Shown: positions 8,363 to 16,145 of the stretch, one piece after another
How positions within the stretch are numbered: the stretch's first letter is position 1
How the letters are laid out: each line of letters opens with the position of its first letter
DNA from: CAWDMC01 sp963803295
GTDB taxonomy: Bacteria > Acidobacteriota > Terriglobia > UBA7540
Direction of reading: 5' to 3'
DNA: 64,000 bases
NCBI GenBank assembly: GCA_963803295.1
Contig: CAWDMC010000016.1
Span: 62,001-126,000, forward strand
Notes under the pieces: model-generated
What the model saw: the letters and a program-made list of their open reading frames with translations, nothing else
The model's database searches: none
Told to the model about the DNA's origin: nothing
Program-made: the position numbers and the translations under genes

Positions 8363-9382
8363 ATGTCAATTATCGGATGTGATTTGCATTCCCGCTACCA
8401 GGTTGTTGCGATGGTAGACACGGACGACGGCGAGGTAGCAACGCGCCGCTTGGAACATGAGAACGGAGAAGCGAGGACATTTTATGCAGGGCTGGCCAAG
8501 GGGTCGCGGGTGGGGATCGAGGCGACGGGCTACACCCAGTGGTTCGAGCGCTTGCTGGCGGAACTGGGGCACGAGTTATGGGTGGGGGATCCGGCCGCGA
8601 TCCGGGCCCGAGCGGTGCGCCGGCAGAAGACCGACACCCGTGATGCCGAACACCTGTTGGACCTGTTGGTAAGCCGCCGTTTCCCGCGCGTCTGGGTGCC
8701 CAGCGTGGAACAGCGGGATTTGCGGCAACTGCTGAAGCATCGCGACAAGCTGGTGCGGATGCGGACGGCGCTGAAGAACCAGCTGCACTTTCTGGCTATG
8801 AGCCAGGGGGTGTGCCGCAAGCAAAAGCTGTGGAGCGCACGCGGTCGAGCCGAGTTGGAAGGGCTGAGCCTAGGAGCGTGGGCTAGTCGGCGGCGGGAAG
8901 AACTGCTGAAGATGCTGGACCAGCTCAATCCCTGCATCGACGAGCTCAACGAGGCGGTGCAGGCGGAGGCCGAGCGCTGCCCGGAGGCGGTGCAGTTGAT
9001 GGAGCAGCCGGGGGTGGGGCCGATAACGGCTCTGGCCTTTGTGCTGACCGTCGGTCCGGTGGAACGTTTCCCCCACAGCCGCGCTCTGGTCAGTTACCTG
9101 GGACTCAACCCACGTGAGGATTCCAGCGGGGGTCACCAAAGGCTGGGCCACATCAGCAAGCAAGGCAACCAGATGTTGCGCTGGCTGCTGGTGGAAGCCG
9201 GCCAGAGGGCGTCGCTGCTGGACGAGGAACTGAGGCGTAAGTATAAACGGTTGGCTTTCCGGCGGGGCAGAAACGTGGCCAAGGTGGCCATGGCTCGTCA
9301 GCTGGCAGTGCGCTTGTATTGGAAGCTGCGCCAGGCGAGATCTGCCCAACCGGCGGTTCGCATGCCTGGTAGCCCGAGGTAG
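8363..9382 (+). CDS. IS110-family transposase
   Basis: A 339-residue DEDD-type transposase. The N-terminal RuvC-like domain starts MSIIGCDLHSRYQVVAMVD and includes GIEATGYTQWFERLL and KTDTRDAEHLLDLL. A middle helical region follows, then a C-terminal Transposase_20 domain with MEQPGVGPITALAF, YLGLNPREDSSGG and RLGHISKQGNQMLRWLL and a downstream serine region. The ATG at 8363 follows AAAGGAG; the TTG at 8321 is in frame but less likely. Family members move circular intermediates guided by an element-encoded bridge RNA. The gene looks full length and uninterrupted. Confidence 0.93.
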   Translation: MSIIGCDLHSRYQVVAMVDTDDGEVATRRLEHENGEARTFYAGLAKGSRVGIEATGYTQWFERLLAELGHELWVGDPAAIRARAVRRQKTDTRDAEHLLDLLVSRRFPRVWVPSVEQRDLRQLLKHRDKLVRMRTALKNQLHFLAMSQGVCRKQKLWSARGRAELEGLSLGAWASRRREELLKMLDQLNPCIDELNEAVQAEAERCPEAVQLMEQPGVGPITALAFVLTVGPVERFPHSRALVSYLGLNPREDSSGGHQRLGHISKQGNQMLRWLLVEAGQRASLLDEELRRKYKRLAFRRGRNVAKVAMARQLAVRLYWKLRQARSAQPAVRMPGSPR

Positions 9383-9565
9383 CGCATGGTGGGCGGTTCG
9401 CCACCGCAAGTCTGATTGGGCGCCAAGCCTCCCTGCACAGGCGGGGAGATCGAATAGAGAATCATGGTGGGGTGAAAACTTCACCGAATAGATGGCTGGT
9501 GGAACAGTCCACCGCAGGATTCGAGAGGCGAGCCTTGGTCGGGACAAGCCTTAAAGATTCTTCCA

Positions 9566-9693
9566 GGACGAAGCATCGCTGTACAGCGCTCCGCTTCGTC
9601 CCTCTTCTAGGGTGGGCGTGCCGGAGTCGGGGTCAAGGGTCTGCGATGAACGGTCCGACCAAAAGCGTCGGACCGCCCTTGACCCCGCCTCCG
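9566..9693 (+). ncRNA. Candidate structured (bridge-type) RNA 3' of the IS110 transposase
   Basis: Two strong hairpins lie in the 408-bp gap downstream of the transposase. The first pairs GGACGAAGC (9566-9574) with GCTTCGTCC (9593-9601) and has an inner CGCTG/CAGCG stem. The second pairs GGGGTCAAGGG (9629-9639) with CCCTTGACCCC (9676-9686), is extended by CGGAG/CTCCG outside, and encloses CGGTCCGAC/GTCGGACCG (9651-9659, 9667-9675). The inner stem abuts the outer 3' strand, leaving an 11-base one-sided loop at 9640-9650. Stems with such loops are the shape of bridge RNAs, which in the IS1111 group lie 3' of the transposase. Strand and function are inferred; a transcription terminator is an alternative for the second hairpin. 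I see no gene elsewhere in 9383-9790. Confidence 0.45.
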
Positions 9694-9790
9694 TCACGCG
9701 GGGGTGGGAGTGTTGCTAACTTCTGCTTGACAAAGCCGACGGCGTTATAGATGCGCTACCTGCTAGTTACTTAGAAGCCAACTGCTCGGT

Positions 9791-10177
9791 TCAGCAACCC
9801 TTCGCCGGCTCCCACAACTCGATGCGGTTTCCCTCCGGGTCCGTGATCCAGGCGAACTTGCCGTATTCGTATTCTTCCCGCTTCTCATCGATTGCGATGC
9901 CTTCCGCGCACAGAGCCTCAAGGAGGGCATCGAGGTTCTCCACGCGAAAATTCATCATGAAGCTCGATGTGCCAGCGCCAAAGTAGTCTGTTGTCTTGGG
10001 AAACACCGCCCAGACCGTCCTGCCAGGCTGTCCGCTTTCGTCGTCCTGCCGCCAACGGAAACTGACTCCCGAAACAGGGTCGCGCTCCAAACCCAGGTGG
10101 GTCTCGTACCATTCCTGGAGATGATCGGGATGCTCTGCCTTGAAAAAGATACCGCCCAAGCCCGTGACTCGCTTCAT
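9791..10177 (-). CDS. VOC-family (glyoxalase-like) protein
   Basis: A 128-residue protein with two beta-alpha-beta-beta-beta modules, the vicinal-oxygen-chelate fold. It opens KRVTGLGGIFFKAEHPDHLQ and closes with FAWITDPEGNRIELWEP, the typical ending that carries the metal-binding Glu. Such proteins are metal-dependent isomerases, lyases or dioxygenases, and many bind drugs. The substrate cannot be told. It lies 33 bp downstream of mdh on the same strand and may be co-transcribed with it. Confidence 0.85.
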   Translation of the reverse strand: MKRVTGLGGIFFKAEHPDHLQEWYETHLGLERDPVSGVSFRWRQDDESGQPGRTVWAVFPKTTDYFGAGTSSFMMNFRVENLDALLEALCAEGIAIDEKREEYEYGKFAWITDPEGNRIELWEPAKGC

Positions 10178-10210
10178 CTGTACCCTGCTTTCTATGCCCT
10201 GCAGTCCTCG

Positions 10211-11137
10211 CTAAACGCCGATTACTCCCACCAACTCCTTTACCGCTTCGGCGGACTTGTCCAATTCAGACCTCTCCTGGGCGGTCAGTTTGATTTCGAT
10301 GATCTGCTCGATGCCCATCGAGCCGAGTTTCACCGGCACGCCTACGAATAGTCCCGAGATTCCGTACTCGCCTTCCAGATAAGCGGCGCAGGGCAGGATC
10401 TTCTTGCGGTCGCCAAAGATGGCATCGACCATCTCGACTACAGCGGCTGACGGCGCGTAGTAGGCGCTGCCCGTCTTGAGCAGAGCCACAATTTCGGCCC
10501 CGCCTTTGCGCGTGCGGTCAATGACCTTCTCCAACTGTTCGGCAGGCATCAGTTCCGTTACCGGGATGCCGGCCACGGTGGTATAGCGCGGCACCGGAAC
10601 CATGGTGTCACCGTGCCCGCCCAGCACGAATCCCTGCACATTCTGCACTGAGACGTTCAAGGCCTCGGCGATAAACGTGCGATAACGCGCGGTGTCCAAC
10701 ACCCCTGCCATTCCGATCACCCGGTTCTTCGAGAAACCGCTGACCCGCAGCGCGGTCTGGGCCATGGCATCGAGCGGGTTCGTAACCACAATAAGAATAC
10801 AACTCGGTGAATACTTCACCACTTTCTCAATCGTACCCTTCACGACGTCGTAGTTCGCCTTGAGCAGATCGTCCCGGCTCATCCCAGGCTTGCGCGGAAA
10901 GCCCGCCGTCATTACCACCAGGTCGGAATTGGCGGTATCCGCATAATCATTCGTACCCTTGATCCGCACGTCGTAGCCTTCAACAGGACCGGATTCGAGC
11001 AGGTCGAGCGCCTTCCCCTGAGGAACACCTTCCAGAATATCGACCAACACCACGTCGGCCAGTTGCTTGTCAGCCAAGCGATGGGCAACCGTCGCTCCGA
11101 CATTACCCGAACCCACGACCGTCACTTTCTTTCGCAT
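10211..11137 (-). CDS. mdh: Malate dehydrogenase, LDH-like type
   Basis: A 308-residue NAD-dependent dehydrogenase converting malate to oxaloacetate in the TCA cycle. The Rossmann fold begins KKVTVVGSGNVGATVAHRLA. The substrate loop reads AGFPRKPGMSRDDLL, with the Arg typical of malate rather than lactate specificity. The catalytic His lies in GGHGDTMVP. The ATG at 11137 is preceded by GGAGGA at a good distance; a longer in-frame extension to 11365 has no such support and no homology. Cytoplasmic. Confidence 0.95.
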   Translation of the reverse strand: MRKKVTVVGSGNVGATVAHRLADKQLADVVLVDILEGVPQGKALDLLESGPVEGYDVRIKGTNDYADTANSDLVVMTAGFPRKPGMSRDDLLKANYDVVKGTIEKVVKYSPSCILIVVTNPLDAMAQTALRVSGFSKNRVIGMAGVLDTARYRTFIAEALNVSVQNVQGFVLGGHGDTMVPVPRYTTVAGIPVTELMPAEQLEKVIDRTRKGGAEIVALLKTGSAYYAPSAAVVEMVDAIFGDRKKILPCAAYLEGEYGISGLFVGVPVKLGSMGIEQIIEIKLTAQERSELDKSAEAVKELVGVIGV

Positions 11138-11557
11138 GAATCCTCCGATTAAGAATGGTTTGCGCCCCCAGCTAGGCCGCCAACCCTTATATCCCGGCGG
11201 TGAAAGAGTTCGCGGCGCAGACACTTCACCATAACACCCGAACTGCAGCGGCACAAGGCGCCCTACCCGCTCCGCTCGCCGCTCGTTCACTCCGTCCGCT
11301 GGTAGTCTGCGCCAGATGCTCAGCTTCCCGGTTCGGATTCGCCTGTCCGGCGCAGCACCAGTCAAGTAATGTCATCATGCTGTCGCGTGCCTCCCGCAAA
11401 GGCATCCACTGGTACCATCAGCCGCACCGGAGCTTGGCAGGTAATACCTAAAGCGACGTGCACCCCCCATGGTCAGCTGGGTTTGAATTGTTTTGAATTG
11501 CCTGCCTCTTCGACCTTGTACGCCTCTGTGCCATACTGAAAACCCCAGAGCACAATT
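11138..11557. other. Intergenic region without recognised gene
   Basis: About 420 bp between the divergent mdh and DUF2846-like genes. It must hold promoters for both. No RNA gene, transposon remnant or convincing small gene was seen. A short direct repeat, TTTGAATTG, occurs twice near 11481-11500. Confidence 0.4.
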
Positions 11558-12073
11558 ATGGATAGCGGAAAGGACCAAGCGACAGGCAAGGCAGGCATCG
11601 TGAGGCATCTAGTGGAGGCCGCGATTTCCGCCGTTCTCGCCTTCATGCCACTCCTTTCCGCCCGGGCAGGAGATCTCGCGCGGATCTACGTGTATGTGCA
11701 ATCGGAAACGCCTGCGCGTTCCTGGTTCTCCGTCTCGTGCGACGGTGCAGTCGCTGCGAAGATAACGCGAGGAAGGTTCTTCGCGATCGATGTTGCACCT
11801 GGCCGGCATATGCTGAGTGACGAAAAGGGTATACCGGTGTCTGTTGATGCACGCTCAGGCCAGGAATCATTCGTTCGCCTCGAATGGCGCAACGGCGAAC
11901 TGGGTGGACCTGCCCTACCGGTGTGGGAAGTCGTTCCGGCGGCGGTCGCTCGCCGGGACATGGTCTACCTGAGGTATATCGACGCCAATAAGGCAGCTTC
12001 CAGATCGGTGCCGAAAGCGGATCCGCGAGCGCCCCCGCGCCTCATAAGAAGGGACGAGGCCGAACATGAATAG
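11558..12073 (+). CDS. Secreted DUF2846-like protein
   Basis: A 171-residue protein with an N-terminal hydrophobic segment (about residues 17-36, cleavage near SARAG) and one beta-rich domain: ARIYVYVQSETPARSWFSV, then CDGAVAAKITRGRFFAID and VAPGRHMLS. The order of strand, DG turn, RG-FF and PGRH-LS matches the DUF2846/PEGA-like pattern of small periplasmic or lipid-anchored domains. No catalytic residues are evident and the role is unknown. The Arg/Pro-rich tail after residue 150 looks disordered. Confidence 0.6.
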   Translation: MDSGKDQATGKAGIVRHLVEAAISAVLAFMPLLSARAGDLARIYVYVQSETPARSWFSVSCDGAVAAKITRGRFFAIDVAPGRHMLSDEKGIPVSVDARSGQESFVRLEWRNGELGGPALPVWEVVPAAVARRDMVYLRYIDANKAASRSVPKADPRAPPRLIRRDEAEHE

Positions 12074-12299
12074 AACAACATCGCGACGTACTTCAAAGCC
12101 CGTCACAATCACCGAAATCCATAGCTCCAACAATCAACCGGGATTCTTCCGGATACTGCTCCGCTGGTGGGCGGGACCATTTGAAACGCGAGGGCCCGTT
12201 GTCCACACTTGGCCGCTTTTCGGCTGGCTTGACCAAACCTTCTCGTGCCTTAGTGATGCGCTTCTTGCACATGGCGCAGAAAACCATAGGGCAGACTGA
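12066..12299 (+). CDS. Possible small hypothetical protein
   Basis: A 77-codon frame whose ATG overlaps the last bases of the DUF2846-like gene (8-bp overlap), as in coupled genes. The product has no signal peptide and no family I recognise, and contains a tryptophan-containing middle (LLRWWAGPFETRGP). There is no clear ribosome-binding site of its own. It may be a chance frame. Confidence 0.25.
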   Translation: MNRTTSRRTSKPVTITEIHSSNNQPGFFRILLRWWAGPFETRGPVVHTWPLFGWLDQTFSCLSDALLAHGAENHRAD

Positions 12300-12365
12300 G
12301 ACCACCACGTCGTAGGAATCTAATCATGACAGAAACACTTGTCTTTCTTCGATCCGGTCGGATGT

Positions 12366-12755
12366 CTACCGCGGTGGCCCGCCGCGTCGCATGCCTCCGC
12401 GCCATAACGGCCAACCGTTTTCATCGCGTAGCCTCAACGCTTGAGTGTCGCCAATTACCTTAACTGTTGAAGCAATCACCGCGTCTTCCAGCCGATAGCC
12501 CCTGATCGATACTTCGCAGCCCACCTTCGGGTTGAAGTTGCGCTCGATCAGGTAGCGCATGGAACCGAGGTAGACCTTCACTAGTTTCTTGCCGTCATCG
12601 ACCATCAGGTACGGCATTCCTTGTCCCGGCGAAATTTGCACGCGCTGGATGGTGCCGTGCACGTCGACCAGAGGATTGGCTGTGATCGGAGCACGCTGCG
12701 CGGGCGCCGGGGCGCACAGAAATAGCGCGGTTAGGAGGACCGTAATTGTTCTCAT
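12366..12755 (-). CDS. Secreted OB-like protein, sigma-54-linked
   Basis: A 129-residue exported protein: signal peptide residues 1-19 (cleavage near APAPA), then a beta-rich domain with VDVHGTIQRVQISPGQGMPY, KLVKVYLGSMRYLIE, GCEVSIRGYRL and VIASTVKVIGDTQALRLRDENGWPLW. The strand pattern suggests an OB-like barrel; the family name is unknown to me. The closing LRDENGWPLWRGG is shared with the protein at 31109-31636 (LRDANGFPLWSGR), so the two are paralogues. GGAGGT precedes the ATG. A good sigma-54 promoter lies directly upstream, divergent from that of the repeat protein at 12998. Confidence 0.75.
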   Translation of the reverse strand: MRTITVLLTALFLCAPAPAQRAPITANPLVDVHGTIQRVQISPGQGMPYLMVDDGKKLVKVYLGSMRYLIERNFNPKVGCEVSIRGYRLEDAVIASTVKVIGDTQALRLRDENGWPLWRGGMRRGGPPR

Positions 12756-12779
12756 TCCAGAACCTCCATCTCCTCTAAT

Positions 12780-12793
12780 GCAATCCTCAGGCC
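12780..12793 (-). promoter_or_regulatory. Sigma-54 (-24/-12) promoter, leftward
   Basis: On the minus strand the bases read TTGGCCTGAGGATTGCAT, with GG (12793-12792) and GC (12781-12780) exactly ten bases apart. This is the -24/-12 pattern TGGCAC-N5-TTGC, with the TTGCAT half complete. It predicts a start near 12768 and a leader of about 13 bases before the ATG of the secreted OB-like gene. Confidence 0.7.
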
Positions 12794-12847
12794 AACAACG
12801 ATTATCCAGTAGTGCAGGGGGTTGTGAACAGTTCTATCGCGGAAGGT

Positions 12848-12894
12848 GCGCAAGCCTTGCGCGCCTGGCAACCCTATCCGCGCAGACCTTGCGC
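12848..12894. promoter_or_regulatory. Tandem palindromes, likely sigma-54 activator sites
   Basis: A perfect palindrome, GCGCAAG-C-CTTGCGC (12848-12862), and a second copy with a degenerate left arm, GCGCAGA-C-CTTGCGC (12880-12894). Centres are at 12855 and 12887, 32 bp or three helical turns apart. The outer promoters lie so that each predicted start is 87 and 119 bp from the two centres. This is the layout of upstream activating sites for an NtrC-type regulator, very probably the one at 14717-16033. Confidence 0.65.
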
Positions 12895-12946
12895 ATTCCG
12901 TATTGCAGCCAACCTCGAACTTACTGATTCCATAAGTGCAAGAGCG

Positions 12947-12962
12947 TTGGCCGGTGGTATGC
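12947..12962 (+). promoter_or_regulatory. Sigma-54 (-24/-12) promoter, rightward
   Basis: Reads TTGGCCGGTGGTATGCAAT with GG (12949-12950) and GC (12961-12962) ten bases apart, a fair match to TGGCAC-N5-TTGC. The predicted start is near 12974, leaving a leader of about 24 bases that includes the AAAAGGAGG ribosome-binding site of the gene at 12998. Confidence 0.65.
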
Positions 12963-12997
12963 AATAGAGGGGGTGAGGTTTGAAAAGGAGGTCTGTC

Positions 12998-13441
12998 ATG
13001 AAAAGAATATTAATCGGCGCTATTGCGGTTTTAGTGTTCTTGGGTTCGGCCGCAACGGGCATGGCCCAGGGCGGGTACGGACGCCGAGGACCAGGCTGGA
13101 ATCAGCCCGGACCGCGCGTTATGCGTGGGCAGGGCTTGAGAAATGGGACGGGTCCTCGCGCACTCAACGGAACCTGCCCTTGGTTCAATAACCGGGTGCA
13201 GGCTCCCGCTGCGAATGTAGCTCCGCCTGGCTCGGGTCTGAGAAACGGCACAGGTCCTCGTGCACTCAACGGAAATTGCCGGTGGTTTAATGCCAGGGTG
13301 CAAGGTCCTACAGCGAATAAACCAGCTTCGGGCGGCTGGGGTCCGAGAAACGGGACGGGTCCACGTGCACTCAACGGAACCTGCCCGCTACTTTCTCCTG
13401 GAACTTCTGTTCCAGCGCCCAATACTAACGTGGTGAAGTAG
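12998..13441 (+). CDS. Secreted triple-repeat protein (NGTGPRALNG repeats)
   Basis: A 147-residue protein with a signal peptide (MKRILIGAIAVLVFLGSAAT, cleavage after AQ). The mature part is three near-identical units, each with RNGTGPRALNGTCP or RNGTGPRALNGNCR, spaced about 40-45 residues apart by Pro/Ala/Gly linkers; two units also carry a WFNxRVQ tail. Each unit has one Cys. I do not recognise the family; the Gly-Thr-Gly-Pro-Arg core recalls DUF5320-type metal-associated peptides, but this is only a resemblance. AAAAGGAGG precedes the ATG at 12998. It lies under a sigma-54 promoter and beside an NtrC-type two-component pair. Confidence 0.75.
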   Translation: MKRILIGAIAVLVFLGSAATGMAQGGYGRRGPGWNQPGPRVMRGQGLRNGTGPRALNGTCPWFNNRVQAPAANVAPPGSGLRNGTGPRALNGNCRWFNARVQGPTANKPASGGWGPRNGTGPRALNGTCPLLSPGTSVPAPNTNVVK

Positions 13442-13479
13442 ACCTCATCGCGGTACGATATGGGGGGAAGGTACAGCCG

Positions 13480-14742
13480 ATGTTCGCCCAGGGCAGGGTC
13501 GCGTCGCAATTCGTCTTGTTCGCTGCGGTAGGGGCCCTGCCTTGCGTTCTGTTACTCAGTTCGCTCCGTACCCTGCGCGAGCTGGACGAACAGAAGACGG
13601 TCTACCTGCGTGAACGCGTTGCCGAGATCGCGGCGCGCCTGGAGACACAAACGAGTGACACAGATCCTACCCTGCCAATCCTCGAAGCGGAGCCGAGCCT
13701 CCGCGATCTGAGGGTTATTGACCGGGATGGCGCTCTCGGCGGCGATCAAGCCATCCTTCAGCCCATCTGGCGTGGACAACAGCTGTTCCACACGGAGATG
13801 ATCCACCTGGGAGTGGAGCGCATCTATCGCGCCTATGTGCCCTTTCACAGTCCCGCAGGTCTCCGCATCGCGCAGATCGATCTGGACGGAAACGCGGCGG
13901 ACTTCCTGTTGGTGCATGCTCGCCACAACGTGTTCATTTCAATTGTGAGCGGGCTGGTGCTCATCGTGCTCTCGCTCTATGCCATTTGGCTGGCGCGTCG
14001 CTCGGCTGCTCTTGAACGCCAGCAGGTTGAACTGGAGCATCTCGCTCGAATCGGCCGCTTGGCGGCGGTGCTGGCGCACGAGATTCGAAATCCGCTGGGA
14101 ACCATCAAGGGCTTCACCCAACTCGCGATGGAGCGAGCTGATGCGTCTACGGCTGAGTTGCTTGATCCCGTCCTCGCCGAAACCCAGCGTCTGGAGCGCC
14201 TGGTCAGCGATCTGCTCACGTATGGCCGGCCTCCCACTCCCTCGAAGCGCTCGGTGTTCTGGCCCGAAGTCGCGGGTGAGCTCGAGGAACATGCTCGAAC
14301 GCTGGTTGGTGAGCGCCGCCTTCAGTTCACCATCTCCCAGGACCCTGTCTGGTTCACGACCGATCCCGACCTTCTTCGCCAGATCCTGCTGAATGCACTC
14401 AGAAACGCTATCGACGCGGTTGCCGAAGAGCCATCACCCGAGGTGACGGTCAGTGTCCTTGCGAACAGAGGGCAGATGGCGATCACCTTGTCCGATAATG
14501 GGCCGGGAATCTCTGCAGATGTTGCCGCCCGCCTGTTTGAACCGTTCTTTTCTACCAAGGCCTCCGGCACAGGATTGGGACTGGCCATCAGCGCACAACT
14601 TGCTAAAACGCTGGGCGCCAAGCTCGAAGTAGGGAATCGAAGCCCGCACGGCGTTGACGTCGTGCTTACCCTGCCCGAGGCGGATTCACTTCGCGAACAA
14701 ACGGCCGCTGCTGCCTATGGAACGGATACTGGTAGTAGATGA
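13480..14742 (+). CDS. Sensor histidine kinase (NtrB/ZraS class)
   Basis: A 420-residue membrane kinase. TM1 is about residues 9-30; a periplasmic domain of about 120 residues follows; TM2 (VFISIVSGLVLIVLSLYAIW) ends near 170. The HisKA box is VLAHEIRNPLGTIKGF with the phosphorylated His at residue 200. The HATPase domain shows ILLNALRNAIDA (N box), DNGPGIS (G1), FEPFFSTKASGTGLGLAIS (F and G2). It overlaps the response-regulator gene by 26 bp, so the two are translated together. The signal is unknown; the periplasmic sensor and secreted target proteins suggest an envelope or metal stimulus. Confidence 0.92.
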   Translation: MFAQGRVASQFVLFAAVGALPCVLLLSSLRTLRELDEQKTVYLRERVAEIAARLETQTSDTDPTLPILEAEPSLRDLRVIDRDGALGGDQAILQPIWRGQQLFHTEMIHLGVERIYRAYVPFHSPAGLRIAQIDLDGNAADFLLVHARHNVFISIVSGLVLIVLSLYAIWLARRSAALERQQVELEHLARIGRLAAVLAHEIRNPLGTIKGFTQLAMERADASTAELLDPVLAETQRLERLVSDLLTYGRPPTPSKRSVFWPEVAGELEEHARTLVGERRLQFTISQDPVWFTTDPDLLRQILLNALRNAIDAVAEEPSPEVTVSVLANRGQMAITLSDNGPGISADVAARLFEPFFSTKASGTGLGLAISAQLAKTLGAKLEVGNRSPHGVDVVLTLPEADSLREQTAAAAYGTDTGSR

Positions 14743-16033
14743 TGACCCGGGCTTCTGCAAGCTGCTGGTGACGATCCTCTCGGGGGAGGGTTACACCGTC
14801 GAGATCGCCACGTCGGTGGCAGAGGCTCTGCGGGCAGGCGATCGCTCCCACTTCCATTTGGTACTGACAGACCTGCGCCTGCCCGATGGCGAGGGTATCG
14901 ACATCCTGCGCCGCTGGCGCGAGCACGAAGACACGCCTTTCATCGTGATCACTGCGTTTGGCACGGTAGGATCAGCAGTCGAGGCCATGAAGGCCGGTGC
15001 GACAGACTATTTGACCAAGCCGCTCGCCAGTCCCGAGCAGTTGCGGATTCTGATTCGAAAGACTCTCGCGCAAACCGAGGTGGTACGTGAACGCGATCTG
15101 CTGCGGGAACGGGAGACCGCCAGATTCTCCTGCGGCAATCTAGTGGCCAACGACTCGCGCATGCTGCACGTTACCGAACTCGTCCATAAAGTGGCGCCAA
15201 CCAATACTACCGTATTAATTACAGGTGAGACCGGCGTCGGTAAAGAGCTGATCGCGCGTTGCATCCACGATCACAGCCCGCGGGCTGGGCGCATTTTTGT
15301 GCCGGTGAACTGCGCCGCTCTCTCACCCACTCTCATCGAGAGCGAATTGTTTGGACATGAACGAGGTGCGTTCACTGGTGCAGTCGGACAACACGCAGGG
15401 AGATTCGAGCGCGCCCACCGCGGAACGCTCTTCCTTGACGAGATCGGTGAGCTTGACGGCGCCCTCCAGGCCAAGCTGCTCCGGGTGCTCCAGGAGAAGA
15501 CGTTCGAACGTGTCGGCGGAACGCGGCAGATCGCCGTTGACGTCCGGCTGCTCGCGGCGACGAATCGCAACCTCACGAAGCTGGTAAGCGAGGGCAAATT
15601 CCGGGAGGATCTGTATTACCGGCTTAATACTTTTCCGATTGAGATCCCGCCTCTGCGGGATCGCGTGGGGGACCTGCCGGCACTCGCCAAATTCTTTTTG
15701 GAGCGGGCCGCAGCCATCCTGGGTAGAAAGGCTCCCATGCTTTCATCCGAAGCGATCGACCGTATGCGTTCCTACACCTGGCCGGGCAATGTCAGGGAGC
15801 TCGAAAATATGATGGAACGGGTGGTGATCTTGAGCGGAGACGTCTTAAGTGTCGGCGATCTGCCGATTCCCTCGTCCGCGCCCGTCCGTCCTGTTGTGTT
15901 CAAGGACATCGAACGTGGTGCGATCGAGAACGCGCTCGCCGAGAATGGCGGCAATCGTACGCGGGCCGCCAGGCAGCTCGGCATAAGCCTGAGAACCCTT
16001 CAGTACCGGCTGAAGGAATACGGAATGTCATGA
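14717..16033 (+). CDS. Sigma-54-dependent response regulator (NtrC family)
   Basis: A 438-residue activator. The receiver domain has DDD near the N-terminus, the phosphoacceptor Asp52 in TDLRLPDG and Lys in YLTKPL. The AAA+ domain has Walker A GETGVGKE, the sigma-54-contact loop HERGAFTGAVGQ, Walker B GTLFLDEIGEL and RLLAATNRNL. A Fis-type HTH closes the protein (ALAENGGNRTRAARQLGI and SLRTLQYRLKEYG). The ATG at 14717 starts directly before the receiver domain. The intact GAFTGA loop means it can activate sigma-54 promoters, and two such promoters with shared palindromes lie 1.7 kb upstream. Confidence 0.95.
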   Translation: MERILVVDDDPGFCKLLVTILSGEGYTVEIATSVAEALRAGDRSHFHLVLTDLRLPDGEGIDILRRWREHEDTPFIVITAFGTVGSAVEAMKAGATDYLTKPLASPEQLRILIRKTLAQTEVVRERDLLRERETARFSCGNLVANDSRMLHVTELVHKVAPTNTTVLITGETGVGKELIARCIHDHSPRAGRIFVPVNCAALSPTLIESELFGHERGAFTGAVGQHAGRFERAHRGTLFLDEIGELDGALQAKLLRVLQEKTFERVGGTRQIAVDVRLLAATNRNLTKLVSEGKFREDLYYRLNTFPIEIPPLRDRVGDLPALAKFFLERAAAILGRKAPMLSSEAIDRMRSYTWPGNVRELENMMERVVILSGDVLSVGDLPIPSSAPVRPVVFKDIERGAIENALAENGGNRTRAARQLGISLRTLQYRLKEYGMS

Positions 16034-16145
16034 TGCCATCGGACGTGGGGGCCGAGCCAAGGCGCGGCCGTTGCAGATTCTGCCGGGCAAGGCGGACCTG
16101 CACTATATGAAGACAAGAAGGCGCAGGAAGAACTCGAGGCTTGGC

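Larger units (their letters stand above)
8297..9700. mobile_element. IS110-family insertion element (approximate limits)
   Basis: The element is defined by its transposase gene and by structured non-coding sequence on both sides. The limits given are those of the outermost structures I could support, not proven ends. IS110 elements lack ordinary terminal inverted repeats and make no simple target duplication, so the ends cannot be fixed from one copy. It lies between ssb and a VOC gene and appears intact in its coding part. Confidence 0.6.
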
